Source of the DNA: Streptomyces sp. TRM70350
GTDB lineage: Bacteria > Actinomycetota > Actinomycetes > Streptomycetales > Streptomycetaceae
Assembly: GCF_019219825.1 (NCBI RefSeq)
Contig: NZ_JAHUXH010000002.1
Location: 372,001 to 436,000 of the forward strand
Length of the DNA: 64,000 nucleotides
Direction: 5' to 3'
Within the stretch, counting starts at the first letter, position 1. Each line of letters opens with the position of its first letter. This document shows, in pieces, positions 8,526 through 18,368 of this stretch. The notes under the pieces were generated by a model that saw only the letters and a list, made by a program, of their open reading frames with translations, did no database searches and was not told the DNA's origin. Both the position numbers and the translations under genes were made by a program.

Positions 8526-9236
8526 ATGACCAAGCAGACCATCCTGGGACGGGTCGCTCAGCTCGCCCGGGCCAACATCAACGCCCTGATCGACCAGGCG
8601 GAAGATCCTCAGCTGATGCTGGACCAGCTGATCCGCGACTACACCAACAACATCAGGGAAGCGGAGCAGGCGGTGGCCACCACCATCGGCAACCTGCGCC
8701 TGATGGAACAGGATTACAAGGAGGACAAGGAAGCCGCCACCGAGTGGGGCCGCAAGGCACTCGCAGCCAGCAAGAAGGCGGACGAACTCCGCGCTGCGGG
8801 AGACCTTGTGGACGCGGACAGGTTCGACACCTTGGCCAAGGTCGCCCTGAGCAGGCAGCTGCAGTCCGAAAGGGAGGCCACGGCAGCCGAGCCGACCATC
8901 GCCTCCAACACGGCCGTCGTGGACAAACTCAAGACCGGCCTCGACCAGATGCAGCTCAAACTCGGCGAACTGCACAGCAAGCGCGACCAACTCGTGGCAC
9001 GGGCGAAGTCCGCCGAGGCGCAAAACCGCATGCTGGACGCCGTCAAAAGCATCGACATACTCGACCCGACAAGCGAACTCAGCCGGTTCGAGGACAAGGT
9101 GCGCCGCGAAGAAGCCCGGGCCATGGGCAAGGAAGAACTCGCCGCCTCCTCCCTGGACACGCAGTTCGAGCAGCTCGAAGGACTCGGCGACGCGACCGAG
9201 ATCGAAACGCGGCTGGCTGCACTGAAAGCCGCATAA
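8526..9236 (+). CDS. pspA: PspA/IM30 (Vipp1) family membrane-stress protein
   Basis: A 236-residue almost fully helical protein of the PspA/Vipp1 family, ESCRT-III-like proteins that bind and stabilise the cytoplasmic face of the membrane. It opens with the amphipathic membrane-binding helix (TKQTILGRVAQLARANINALIDQAEDP), then QLMLDQLIRDYTNNIREAEQAVA typical of the family, and long coiled coils to the C-terminus (FEQLEGLGDATEIETRLAAL). AAAGGAGAA precedes the ATG. It follows the TPM gene in the same direction, a recurrent actinobacterial pairing. It lies inside the proposed island, so it may be a second copy in addition to a core pspA elsewhere; this cannot be tested here. Confidence 0.92.
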   Translation: MTKQTILGRVAQLARANINALIDQAEDPQLMLDQLIRDYTNNIREAEQAVATTIGNLRLMEQDYKEDKEAATEWGRKALAASKKADELRAAGDLVDADRFDTLAKVALSRQLQSEREATAAEPTIASNTAVVDKLKTGLDQMQLKLGELHSKRDQLVARAKSAEAQNRMLDAVKSIDILDPTSELSRFEDKVRREEARAMGKEELAASSLDTQFEQLEGLGDATEIETRLAALKAA

Positions 9237-9715
9237 CCGCCGGCAGTCACCACTCGCCACCTGGGAGCCAGCGGTGAAGCCGCGGCGGACGAGGTCCGCT
9301 GCCTTCACGGCGGTTGGGTGCACGAACCGATGCGCTGCCAGGTCCGTGAGAGGGCCCGCCGCCGATCAGAGGACCCGCGCCCCGGCCCACCATGTGGTGC
9401 TGGACACACAGAGTGTCCACGTAGCCGCCGGGGTCCCCGCCTCCACAACCGGCCTGGACCCGGCGAACGGGTGGCCGCAAGCGGGGGGCTGGCCGTGGAC
9501 GAGATGTCCGGCCTGATCATCGCCGCGTGCTGGGCGAACACGACAACGCTGCGGCATCGCCCTGCTGGACCAGGTCGCCGGGCACACCGGCGGCACCATC
9601 GAGAAGGCGCTGGTCGATCGGTCGTTGGCGAGAGAGCAGAAGCGGCATCAGTACTACCGCCATCCGCAGCTGGTCCCCAAGGCCGGAGCAGGCCCCGGCG
9701 GTGGGTTGCCGGGTT

Positions 9716-10022
9716 CTACAGCGACCGGAGCGCGTCGGCACAGCCGGAGCACTCCCATGGCCTCATGTTGGGTGGCAGCCACGGCGCCCCCGGTCCCTGA
9801 GGCTGGTAGTTCACCCGTTCCATGTGCTCTGTCGGCTTACCGTAGAACGTCCGGTCGTCCACGTCGCCGGGGGTCCTCCGGGTCGGCTGGTGCCGCGTGT
9901 ATCGCCTCGATCCGTGAGACCGGATCGCCCGGGCCGAAGTCCTCGGACAGTTCCTCGCGTAGCTCGCGCAGCATGACGATCGCCATGTGGCCACTTTCGA
10001 CGCTCACCGCGACCTGCCGCAT
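9716..10022 (-). pseudogene. Frameshifted small protein of unknown function
   Basis: Read on the minus strand from an ATG at 10022, the sequence encodes MRQVAVSVESGHMAIVML then RELREELSEDFGPGDPVSRI. After a one-base shift near 9870 it continues GDVDDRTFYGKPTEHMERV, NYQPQGPGAPWLPPNMRPW and ECSGCADALRSL before a stop at 9716. The joined product would be about 100 residues, with a CxxC near the end. I do not recognise the family. The natural-looking composition on both sides of the shift is the reason for calling a broken gene rather than noise. Confidence 0.35.
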
Positions 10023-10139
10023 CCCGGGCTCGGCGGAGTCCGTCCGCCGGGCCCGCCCCTTCGCTGTGGCGCATTGCGTCAGCGGCGTCCCTCGTGCTGC
10101 TGGACGAGGTTCAGGACGCCTGATCGTCACGCAGATGCT

Positions 10140-10290
10140 GGGGCACCGTAGTAGCAGGCGTCACGACAGGTCTTCACGCAGGGCATGAGCCAGCCGTTGT
10201 GACCGTCCCATCCCACACGACGCGCTTGCGTCCGGGGGAGGGGCAGGTCTGGCAGATGGTAGACGCCTCCTGGGGCTTCGCTGGTGCTGC
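10140..10290 (-). pseudogene. Relic of a small cysteine-rich (zinc-ribbon-like) protein
   Basis: Two adjacent minus-strand frames join into one Cys-rich protein: TICQTCPSPGRKRVVWDG, then HNGWLMPC followed by VKTCRDACYYGAPAS. The break falls exactly at a 5-bp tandem duplication (TGGGATGGGA on the minus strand, near 10210). Removing one copy restores VVWDGHNGWLMPC. The spacing CxxC...CxxxCxxxC suggests a metal-binding knuckle of the kind common on Streptomyces mobile elements. The function is unknown. Confidence 0.45.
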
Positions 10291-10300
10291 GGTGAACGCG

Positions 10301-10338
10301 CGACCGCCCCCGCTTTGGTTGCGAAACGGGGGCGGTCG
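10301..10338 (-). terminator. Terminator of the metallo-hydrolase gene
   Basis: A perfect 12-bp stem CGACCGCCCCCG (10301-10312) / CGGGGGCGGTCG (10327-10338) with a 14-nt loop lies 11 nt beyond the stop at 10350. Confidence 0.75.
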
Positions 10339-10349
10339 TCGTTGGACGG

Positions 10350-11003
10350 TTACCAACCTCGTGCGCGCCACTCCGCGAGGTGGGGCCGCTCCGTGCCGAG
10401 GCTGGTGTCGTTGCCGTGGCCGGGGTAGACCCAGGTCTCATCGGGCAAGACGTCGAATACCTTGGTCTCCAGGCCGTCCATGAGGGAGTTGAACTCTTCC
10501 GGACGTGTTGTCCGGCCAGGGCCGCCCGGGAAGAGGCAGTCGCCCGTGAACACATGCGGGTGCCCGTGCGGGTCGTCATAGACCAGGGCGATCGAGCCCG
10601 GCGTGTGCCCGACGAGATGACGGGCGGTGAGCTCCACGCGCCCCACCCGGATGGTGTCCCCGTCGTTGACCAGGACATCGGTCGGCACGGGGATGCCGGG
10701 GGCGTCGTCGCGGCCCGCGTAGGTGCGGGCACCCGTGGCTGCGACGACCTCGGCGAGCGCCTGCCAGTGGTCGCGGTGCTGGTGCGTGGTGACGACGGAC
10801 GCGATGCCGTCGTCACCGATCATGCCGAGGAGCGTCTTCGCGTCGTTGGCCGCGTCGATCAGCAACTGCTCGTCGGTGGCCCGGCAGCGCAGCAGATAGG
10901 CGTTGTTGTCCATCGGGCCCACCGCGATCTTGGTGATCATCAGGTCCTTGAGCTCGTGCACGTCCGCCGGGCCGCCGACCGTCACCTGTCCGCTGTACGT
11001 CAT
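10350..11003 (-). CDS. Metallo-beta-lactamase-fold hydrolase (glyoxalase II-like)
   Basis: A 217-residue MBL-fold hydrolase. The metal-binding motif THQHRDH gives His74, His76, Asp78 and His79; GHTPGS, TGDCLFPGGPGR and YPGHGND supply the remaining ligands and loops. The FPGGxG and YPGHG segments resemble hydroxyacylglutathione/hydroxyacyl-mycothiol hydrolases, so a thioester or persulfide substrate is plausible but unproven. ATG 11003 is the first start that fits the family. The adjoining gene is a mycothiol-dependent enzyme family member. The last 60 codons (from Phe158) appear to have been supplied by the neighbouring island, because the original 3' end is found at 4688-4873. Confidence 0.9.
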   Translation of the reverse strand: MTYSGQVTVGGPADVHELKDLMITKIAVGPMDNNAYLLRCRATDEQLLIDAANDAKTLLGMIGDDGIASVVTTHQHRDHWQALAEVVAATGARTYAGRDDAPGIPVPTDVLVNDGDTIRVGRVELTARHLVGHTPGSIALVYDDPHGHPHVFTGDCLFPGGPGRTTRPEEFNSLMDGLETKVFDVLPDETWVYPGHGNDTSLGTERPHLAEWRARGW

Positions 11004-11053
11004 GCCCGTCAGTCTAGGTCGGCAGGGGTACGGCGAGCAGGGCGTCCGCGCCG

Positions 11054-11740
11054 CTACAGCGGGGGCAGCGACGGCAACGGTCCGCCCTCGACGGTCAGCC
11101 CGGAGCCGTCGCGGCGCCCGGCGAGCCAGCCCAGCAGGTCGGCCGGGGAGCCCGTGACGGTGATCTCGGGCTCGCTCGCCCTCCGGCCCGTGCTCCACGC
11201 GCGCGTGCCGTCCGTCAGGCGGCTGGGCGGTACGTCGGGGTGGCCGGTGAACCGGTCGGCGAGGAAGTCGATCTCCCGCTCCGCGAACTCCGCCGGCAGG
11301 TCCTCCAGCTCGTAGCCGATGCCGAGGTCCACGTGGTGCAGCTCGACCTCGACCCAGCGCCGGAACGGCACCCGGGACGCGGAGTCGGTCACGCCGTTGC
11401 GCAGCTCCACGGTGCGCGACCAGTCGGCGGGCGCGGCCGCCGCGTCCTGGAAGCGAGCGGCGCTCTCCCGGACGTCGGCGAGCTGGGCGTCGAGGGGGCG
11501 CGGGGCGTCCCGCTCGATGTCGGCGTCCCGGGCCTTGCCGGAGACGTACATGGGACGGCCGTCAAGGACGTTCACGAGGGCGTCCGCGTTGCGGGCGAGA
11601 TGGGCGAGTACATGACCGCGGCTCCAGCCGGGGAGCCGTGACGGTTCCGTCACGGCCGCGTTGTCCAACTTGGCCACTGCGGTGAGCAGCCGTTCCGTCG
11701 CGTCCCGTACAGACGCCAGGTCACGCGCGTGATCAGTCAT
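11054..11740 (-). CDS. Maleylpyruvate isomerase family mycothiol-dependent enzyme
   Basis: A 228-residue DinB/MDMPI-type protein. The N-terminal four-helix bundle carries the family metal-site pattern: LPGWSRGHVLAHLARNADAL near residues 38-57 and WVEVELHHVDLGIGYE near 129-144, with the three His ligands visible. The C-terminal half is the MDMPI small domain (EPEITVTGSPADLLGWLAGR). Members use mycothiol, the actinobacterial thiol, for isomerisation or thiol transfer. The gene is transcribed in the same direction as the downstream MBL hydrolase (50 nt apart), and the two may act in the same thiol-conjugate metabolism; that link is inferred. The specific substrate is unknown. Confidence 0.9.
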   Translation of the reverse strand: MTDHARDLASVRDATERLLTAVAKLDNAAVTEPSRLPGWSRGHVLAHLARNADALVNVLDGRPMYVSGKARDADIERDAPRPLDAQLADVRESAARFQDAAAAPADWSRTVELRNGVTDSASRVPFRRWVEVELHHVDLGIGYELEDLPAEFAEREIDFLADRFTGHPDVPPSRLTDGTRAWSTGRRASEPEITVTGSPADLLGWLAGRRDGSGLTVEGGPLPSLPPL

Positions 11741-11964
11741 GACGCCGACCCTAGCCCCGCCACACGTTCGGGTGAAGGCGGTGAACCCCGGCCGTTAATC
11801 GAATGTGCGTGCTATAGGGTCGGCAGTGGCGTCGGGCATGCTGGAGGGCCGGGGATTGTTATGCAACCCGGGAATCCGACCGGCGTTGTCAGTGGCTCCC
11901 CCTAGTCTGAGAAAGCACGGGGGCCCCGCCCCTGTCACTTCTCTCAAGAAAGGTGCGGACCGGC

Positions 11965-14967
<3,003 letters not shown>

Positions 14968-14973
14968 CGCACA

Positions 14974-15013
14974 TGGGCGGTGCCCTGCGGGAACTCCCGC
15001 AGGGCACCACCCA
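14974..15013. terminator. Bidirectional terminator between uvrA and the sugar kinase
   Basis: A long, nearly perfect stem: TGGGCGGTGCCCTGCGGGA pairing with the TCCCGCAGGGCACCACCCA region, with one mismatch. It begins 7 nt after uvrA and 20 nt beyond the minus-strand kinase stop, so it can serve both converging genes. Confidence 0.8.
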
Positions 15014-15033
15014 TGACCCAGTGATACCGACCT

Positions 15034-15945
15034 CTACAGCTCACCCAGCTCCGACGCATACGGCGGCTCCGCCCCCGCCCGTGAGCAGGTGATCGCCGCC
15101 GCACGGGCCGCGAACCGCAGCAGCCGGGTCCAGGCGTCCGCGTCGAGGGCGTCGAGGGCCTCGGCGGACAGGGCGTTCCAGCTCGACAGGCCGTGCAGGA
15201 GGGCCGCGTTGACGGTGTCACCGGCACCGATCGTGTCCACCACCTCGACTTGCTCACCCGGCACGGAGTGCTCCCCGCCGTCCCGGGTGAAGACGGTCAG
15301 CCCGTCGCCGCCCCGGGTGATCACCACTGCCGAGGGTCCCGCCGCCAGCCACTCGCTCGGCGAGCCGCCCAGCCACCCCGCGTCGTCCTCGGAGAGCTTC
15401 AGCAGCGTCACCGAGGGCAGCCAGCCCAGGAACCGGGCCCGGTAGGCGTCCGCGTCCGGGATCAGTCCGGCCCTGATGTTGGGGTCGAGCGCGGTGAACA
15501 CGCCCTGCGCGGCCGCGGTGCGCATCAGGTTCTCGTAGGCGCTCGCCCCCGGCTCCAGAACCAGCGAACAGGTACCGAAGGACACCGCGCGTGTTCCGGT
15601 GGGGAGGCGGTCCGGCGCCGTGAACAGCCGGTCGGCGGTGCCGTCGACGTAGAAGGAGTACGCGGCCGAGCCGTTCCCGTCGATCGTCGCGACCGCGAGC
15701 GTGGTCGGCTCCGGGCCGCGCTGCACGGCCGAGACGTCCACACCGGCCTTGCGCAGCCCGTCGAGCAGGGCTTCGCCGAAGGCGTCGGTGGAGGTGCGGG
15801 AGCAGAAGGCCGTGGGTGAGCCGAGTCGGCCGAGCGCCACGGCCGTGTTGTACGGACCGCCGCCGAGAGCGGGCCGCAGTCCGGCGAGGGCGCCCGGGCC
15901 CTGCGGTACCAGGTCGATCAGGGCCTCACCGGCGACGACGATCAC
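15034..15945 (-). CDS. PfkB-family carbohydrate kinase (fructokinase-like)
   Basis: A 303-residue ribokinase/PfkB sugar kinase acting in the cytoplasm. It carries the N-terminal signature (PALGGGPYNTAVALGRLG) and the C-terminal signature DTIGAGDTVNAALL with the catalytic Asp and anion hole. The GTG at 15945 is taken as start: AAAGGA lies just upstream, and its GTGA overlaps the stop of the LacI-type regulator gene, so the two are translationally coupled. Fructose is the likeliest substrate from overall resemblance, but ribokinase-family specificity is not reliable by eye. It is probably induced by the sugar sensed by the partner regulator. Confidence 0.9.
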   Translation of the reverse strand: MIVVAGEALIDLVPQGPGALAGLRPALGGGPYNTAVALGRLGSPTAFCSRTSTDAFGEALLDGLRKAGVDVSAVQRGPEPTTLAVATIDGNGSAAYSFYVDGTADRLFTAPDRLPTGTRAVSFGTCSLVLEPGASAYENLMRTAAAQGVFTALDPNIRAGLIPDADAYRARFLGWLPSVTLLKLSEDDAGWLGGSPSEWLAAGPSAVVITRGGDGLTVFTRDGGEHSVPGEQVEVVDTIGAGDTVNAALLHGLSSWNALSAEALDALDADAWTRLLRFAARAAAITCSRAGAEPPYASELGEL

Positions 15946-16973
15946 GAGTCGGGTCCTTTCTCGGGGCAGCCGCAGGACGTGCGGTGGACGAGGGTGCAGG
16001 GCAGCCGCACGGTCCGGCTGGGCCGGTCCGGAGCGGCGAGACGTTCCAGCAGGACCCGCACGGCCTGGGCGCCGAGGTCCTTGCTGGGCTGGGCGATCGC
16101 GGTGAGCCGGGGTGAGAACAGGTCCGCCCAGAGGAAGTCGTCGAAGCAGCACAGCGCGATGTCGCCGGGCACGGACAGACCCCGCTCGCGCAGCGCGCGC
16201 AGGGCGCCGATGGTCATGGCGTTGTTGGCGGTGACAAGAGCCGTGGGCGGCGCGGCGAGGGAGAGCAGGGCGGCGGTCGCCTCCGCGCCGCCGGCCGACT
16301 CGGAGTCGCCGTGCACGACGAGCCGCTCGTCGTGGGGCAGTCCGGCGGCGGCGAGACCGTGCCGGTAGCCGGTGATCCGCTCGGCGGTCGTACTCAGCCC
16401 GCGGCGGCCCGCGATCAGGGCGATACGGCGGTGGCCGAGTTCGGCGAGGTGCGTGACGAGGCCTGCCACCGGCTCCGTGCTCTCCGCGCAGATCTGGTCG
16501 AAGCGCGGCGTGCCGCTCGCCGGATCGTCGACCACGCGGTCCAGGAGCACCGTCGGCACCTTGTGCCGGTGCAGGTAGGAGAGCAGTTCGCGGGGGGACG
16601 AGGACGGGGCGACGATCAGGCCGTCCACGCGTCGCTCGTGCAGCAGCTGGACGACCTTGCGCTCGTGCTCGGGATCGTCGTGCGGGTCGGCGATGAGAAG
16701 GCTGTAGCCCTGCTCCAGGGCGGTCGCCTCGACGCCCTGGAGGATCTCGGTGAAGTACGGGTTGCTGATGGCCGACACCGCGAGGCCGATCGAGCGGGTG
16801 CGGGAGGTCACCAGGGAGCGGGCCAGGGTGTTCGGGGTGTAACCGAGCTCGTCGACGGCGTCCAGGACGGCCTGGCGGGTCTGTGGGAGGACCGGTCGGG
16901 TGCCGTTCAGGACATGGGAGACGGTCGCCACGGAGACACCGGCGCTGCGCGCCACGTCCGCCATCGTCGCCAT
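15942..16973 (-). CDS. LacI/GalR-family transcriptional regulator
   Basis: A 343-residue regulator. Residues 1-25 are the LacI helix-turn-helix and hinge (ATMADVARSAGVSVATVSHVLNG), followed by a periplasmic-binding-protein-like sensor domain (SIGLAVSAISNPYFTEILQGVE; LVTANNAMTIGALRALRERG; DIALCCFDDF). The first gene of a two-gene operon with the PfkB kinase. A 30-bp dyad of LacI type 74-103 bp upstream of its start (17047-17076) points to autoregulation of the operon. The inducer is probably the kinase substrate or its phosphate. Confidence 0.93.
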   Translation of the reverse strand: MATMADVARSAGVSVATVSHVLNGTRPVLPQTRQAVLDAVDELGYTPNTLARSLVTSRTRSIGLAVSAISNPYFTEILQGVEATALEQGYSLLIADPHDDPEHERKVVQLLHERRVDGLIVAPSSSPRELLSYLHRHKVPTVLLDRVVDDPASGTPRFDQICAESTEPVAGLVTHLAELGHRRIALIAGRRGLSTTAERITGYRHGLAAAGLPHDERLVVHGDSESAGGAEATAALLSLAAPPTALVTANNAMTIGALRALRERGLSVPGDIALCCFDDFLWADLFSPRLTAIAQPSKDLGAQAVRVLLERLAAPDRPSRTVRLPCTLVHRTSCGCPEKGPDS

Positions 16974-17046
16974 GGTGTCCCCTCCGCGAAAGCGCCCGTG
17001 CCGGGCCGCGCCGATCCTGGCGAGGACGGTATCCCATTCAGCCCCG

Positions 17047-17076
17047 GACGTAAACGCTTGCGCAAACGCTTACGTC
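17047..17076 (-). promoter_or_regulatory. LacI-family operator upstream of the regulator-kinase operon
   Basis: The sequence GACGTAAACGCTTGCGCAAACGCTTACGTC contains the classic LacI/GalR half-site motif AAACGCTT twice, with a CG-centred core (TTGCGCAA) and outer arms GACGTAA/TTACGTC. It lies between the regulator start (16973) and the end of the next gene and is the only such site seen in the intergenic space. Confidence 0.85.
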
Positions 17077-17085
17077 ACCCGAAAC

Positions 17086-18066
17086 TCACCCACCGTCCCA
17101 CTCCCACCCGATCCCCACGATCCCCGCCCGCACCCGCGGCTCCACAAGGTGCACCGAGTGGTGCCGCCCGGTCAGCGGCAGGTCCTGGCGGCCGCTGCGC
17201 GGGGCCGCCGCCGAGTGCTGGGTGAACCGGTGACAGCGCACCGGCAGGGCGTTCTCGTCGAACCGCACCTGAAGGGCGTACTGGCCGCCGGCGGGCCCGA
17301 AGGCGCGGACGTACTCGCGTGACACACCGGCGGTGCCGTCCTCGACGCCGTAGCGGAACAGGAAGGTGTCGCCGGCCCGCAGCCGGGTGTCGAAGAGCAG
17401 CTCGGCGACCAGGATCCCGGTCTCGTGGTGCCAACGGACGCGCCCGGTGCGGCAGTTGTCCAGGGCCTGCACGGCCGTCCGGTCCGGTGCGCAGCCGGGG
17501 TCGCCGTGGTGGACGGCCACGAAGCGGTCGACGCCGTCCCGGTGCGCGCGCACGATGTGGTGCGACTCGCGCCCCAGCAGTTCGCGGCGCGCCCCGATCC
17601 GTACCCGCTCGTGCAGCCCGAGCATGTGCAGGCCGCCGTCGAGCGGTGCGCCCAGCTCGGCGAGCAGCCGTTCCAGGACGCCCGAGGCCTCGACGAGGGA
17701 CCGGTAGGAGCGGCCCTCGCGGCGGCGCCTGGACACGCGGTCGTCGGTCGGCTCGGCGAGCAGCCGGATCAGCGACTCCTCCGGGAGGTGGAGGATCTCC
17801 TCCAGGGCCCGGACGGCGCGCAGCGACTCGGGGCGCTGGGGGCGGCGCGCGCCCTGCTGCCAGTAACTCAGGCTCGTGACGCCCACTTTCACGCCGTACC
17901 GCGTCAGATGGTGCTGCACCCGCTGCAGCGGCAGTCCACGGGCGGCTATCGCGGCGCGCAGCGCGACGTGGAAGGGGCCGCCACGCAGGGCCGTGTCCAG
18001 TTCGGAGCCCGGCTCCGTGTCCAGTTCCGCGGGGACGACGTCCGCGTGCGGTGTGGCGTGCGGCAT
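17086..18066 (-). CDS. Helix-turn-helix domain protein with a C-terminal sensor-like domain
   Basis: A 326-residue protein from the ATG at 18066, chosen because AAAGG lies 7 nt upstream; the open frame extends further without a good site. Residues about 28-100 look like an Xre/Cro-type DNA-binding region (HHLTRYGVKVGVTSLSYWQQGARRPQRPESLRAVRALEEIL). The remainder is a beta-rich domain with several conserved-looking Trp, His and Gly positions (VRWHHETGILVAELLFD; TFLFRYGVEDGT; GIVGIGWEWDG). I recognise it only as a Streptomyces conserved protein of unknown role. It is transcribed away from uvrC, from the shared region 18067-18368. Confidence 0.75.
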   Translation of the reverse strand: MPHATPHADVVPAELDTEPGSELDTALRGGPFHVALRAAIAARGLPLQRVQHHLTRYGVKVGVTSLSYWQQGARRPQRPESLRAVRALEEILHLPEESLIRLLAEPTDDRVSRRRREGRSYRSLVEASGVLERLLAELGAPLDGGLHMLGLHERVRIGARRELLGRESHHIVRAHRDGVDRFVAVHHGDPGCAPDRTAVQALDNCRTGRVRWHHETGILVAELLFDTRLRAGDTFLFRYGVEDGTAGVSREYVRAFGPAGGQYALQVRFDENALPVRCHRFTQHSAAAPRSGRQDLPLTGRHHSVHLVEPRVRAGIVGIGWEWDGG

Positions 18067-18368
18067 GCAGGGGCCTTTCTGTGCTGGAGCACAACGGCTG
18101 GTCGGTCCGTTCGCGCAGGTCGTCCGGGTCACCCGGGCGGCGCCGGGCCGTCTGCACATCCGTACGCCGCCGTTCACGGTCCCGAGTTCCTCCGCATTGA
18201 AGCGTGTTGACCATGCCGCGACAACACCTGATGCCCAACCGTGGTGTGCTCGTGGCCGAGGTTCGACCGCTGCCCCGCAGGTGATCGTTTACCGGTCCGA
18301 CCGGCGGTGCGGTGGGCGTTGTCCACAGGCCCGCCGGAGTGTCACTGCTCGCCAGTAGGGTGTGAGAC

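Larger units (their letters stand above)
9237..10300. other. Decayed non-coding stretch of the island
   Basis: More than 1 kb without an intact gene. On the plus strand near 9551-9630 a short peptide reading (LLDQVAGHTGGTIEKALVD) resembles DDE-type transposase segments, but it is too short and out of frame with its surroundings to be called. Two better supported minus-strand relics in this stretch are listed separately. The rest shows frame-scrambled coding-like composition with no start or motif I can defend. Confidence 0.4.
4874..10532. mobile_element. Remnant of an integrative element inserted in the metallo-hydrolase gene
   Basis: The stretch is bounded on the left by the displaced 3' end of an MBL hydrolase gene (ending at 4873) and on the right by the same codon position inside the complete MBL gene (10522-10532). 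Both boundaries carry CCGCCCGGGAA, which encodes the conserved Phe-Pro-Gly-Gly. The left boundary touches an integrase fragment. Both MBL 3' ends point the same way and each has its own stop. That is the geometry left by integration into a gene with replacement of its 3' end by a copy carried on the element. Inside lie two small membrane-protein genes, a TPM/PspA pair and decayed sequence. The boundaries are seen directly; the mechanism is inferred. Confidence 0.6.

Noticed and set aside
9549..9640. A transposase gene
   Set aside because: The LLDQVAGHTGGTIEKALVD stretch is suggestive but too short, lacks a catalytic triad context and has no bounding inverted repeats.
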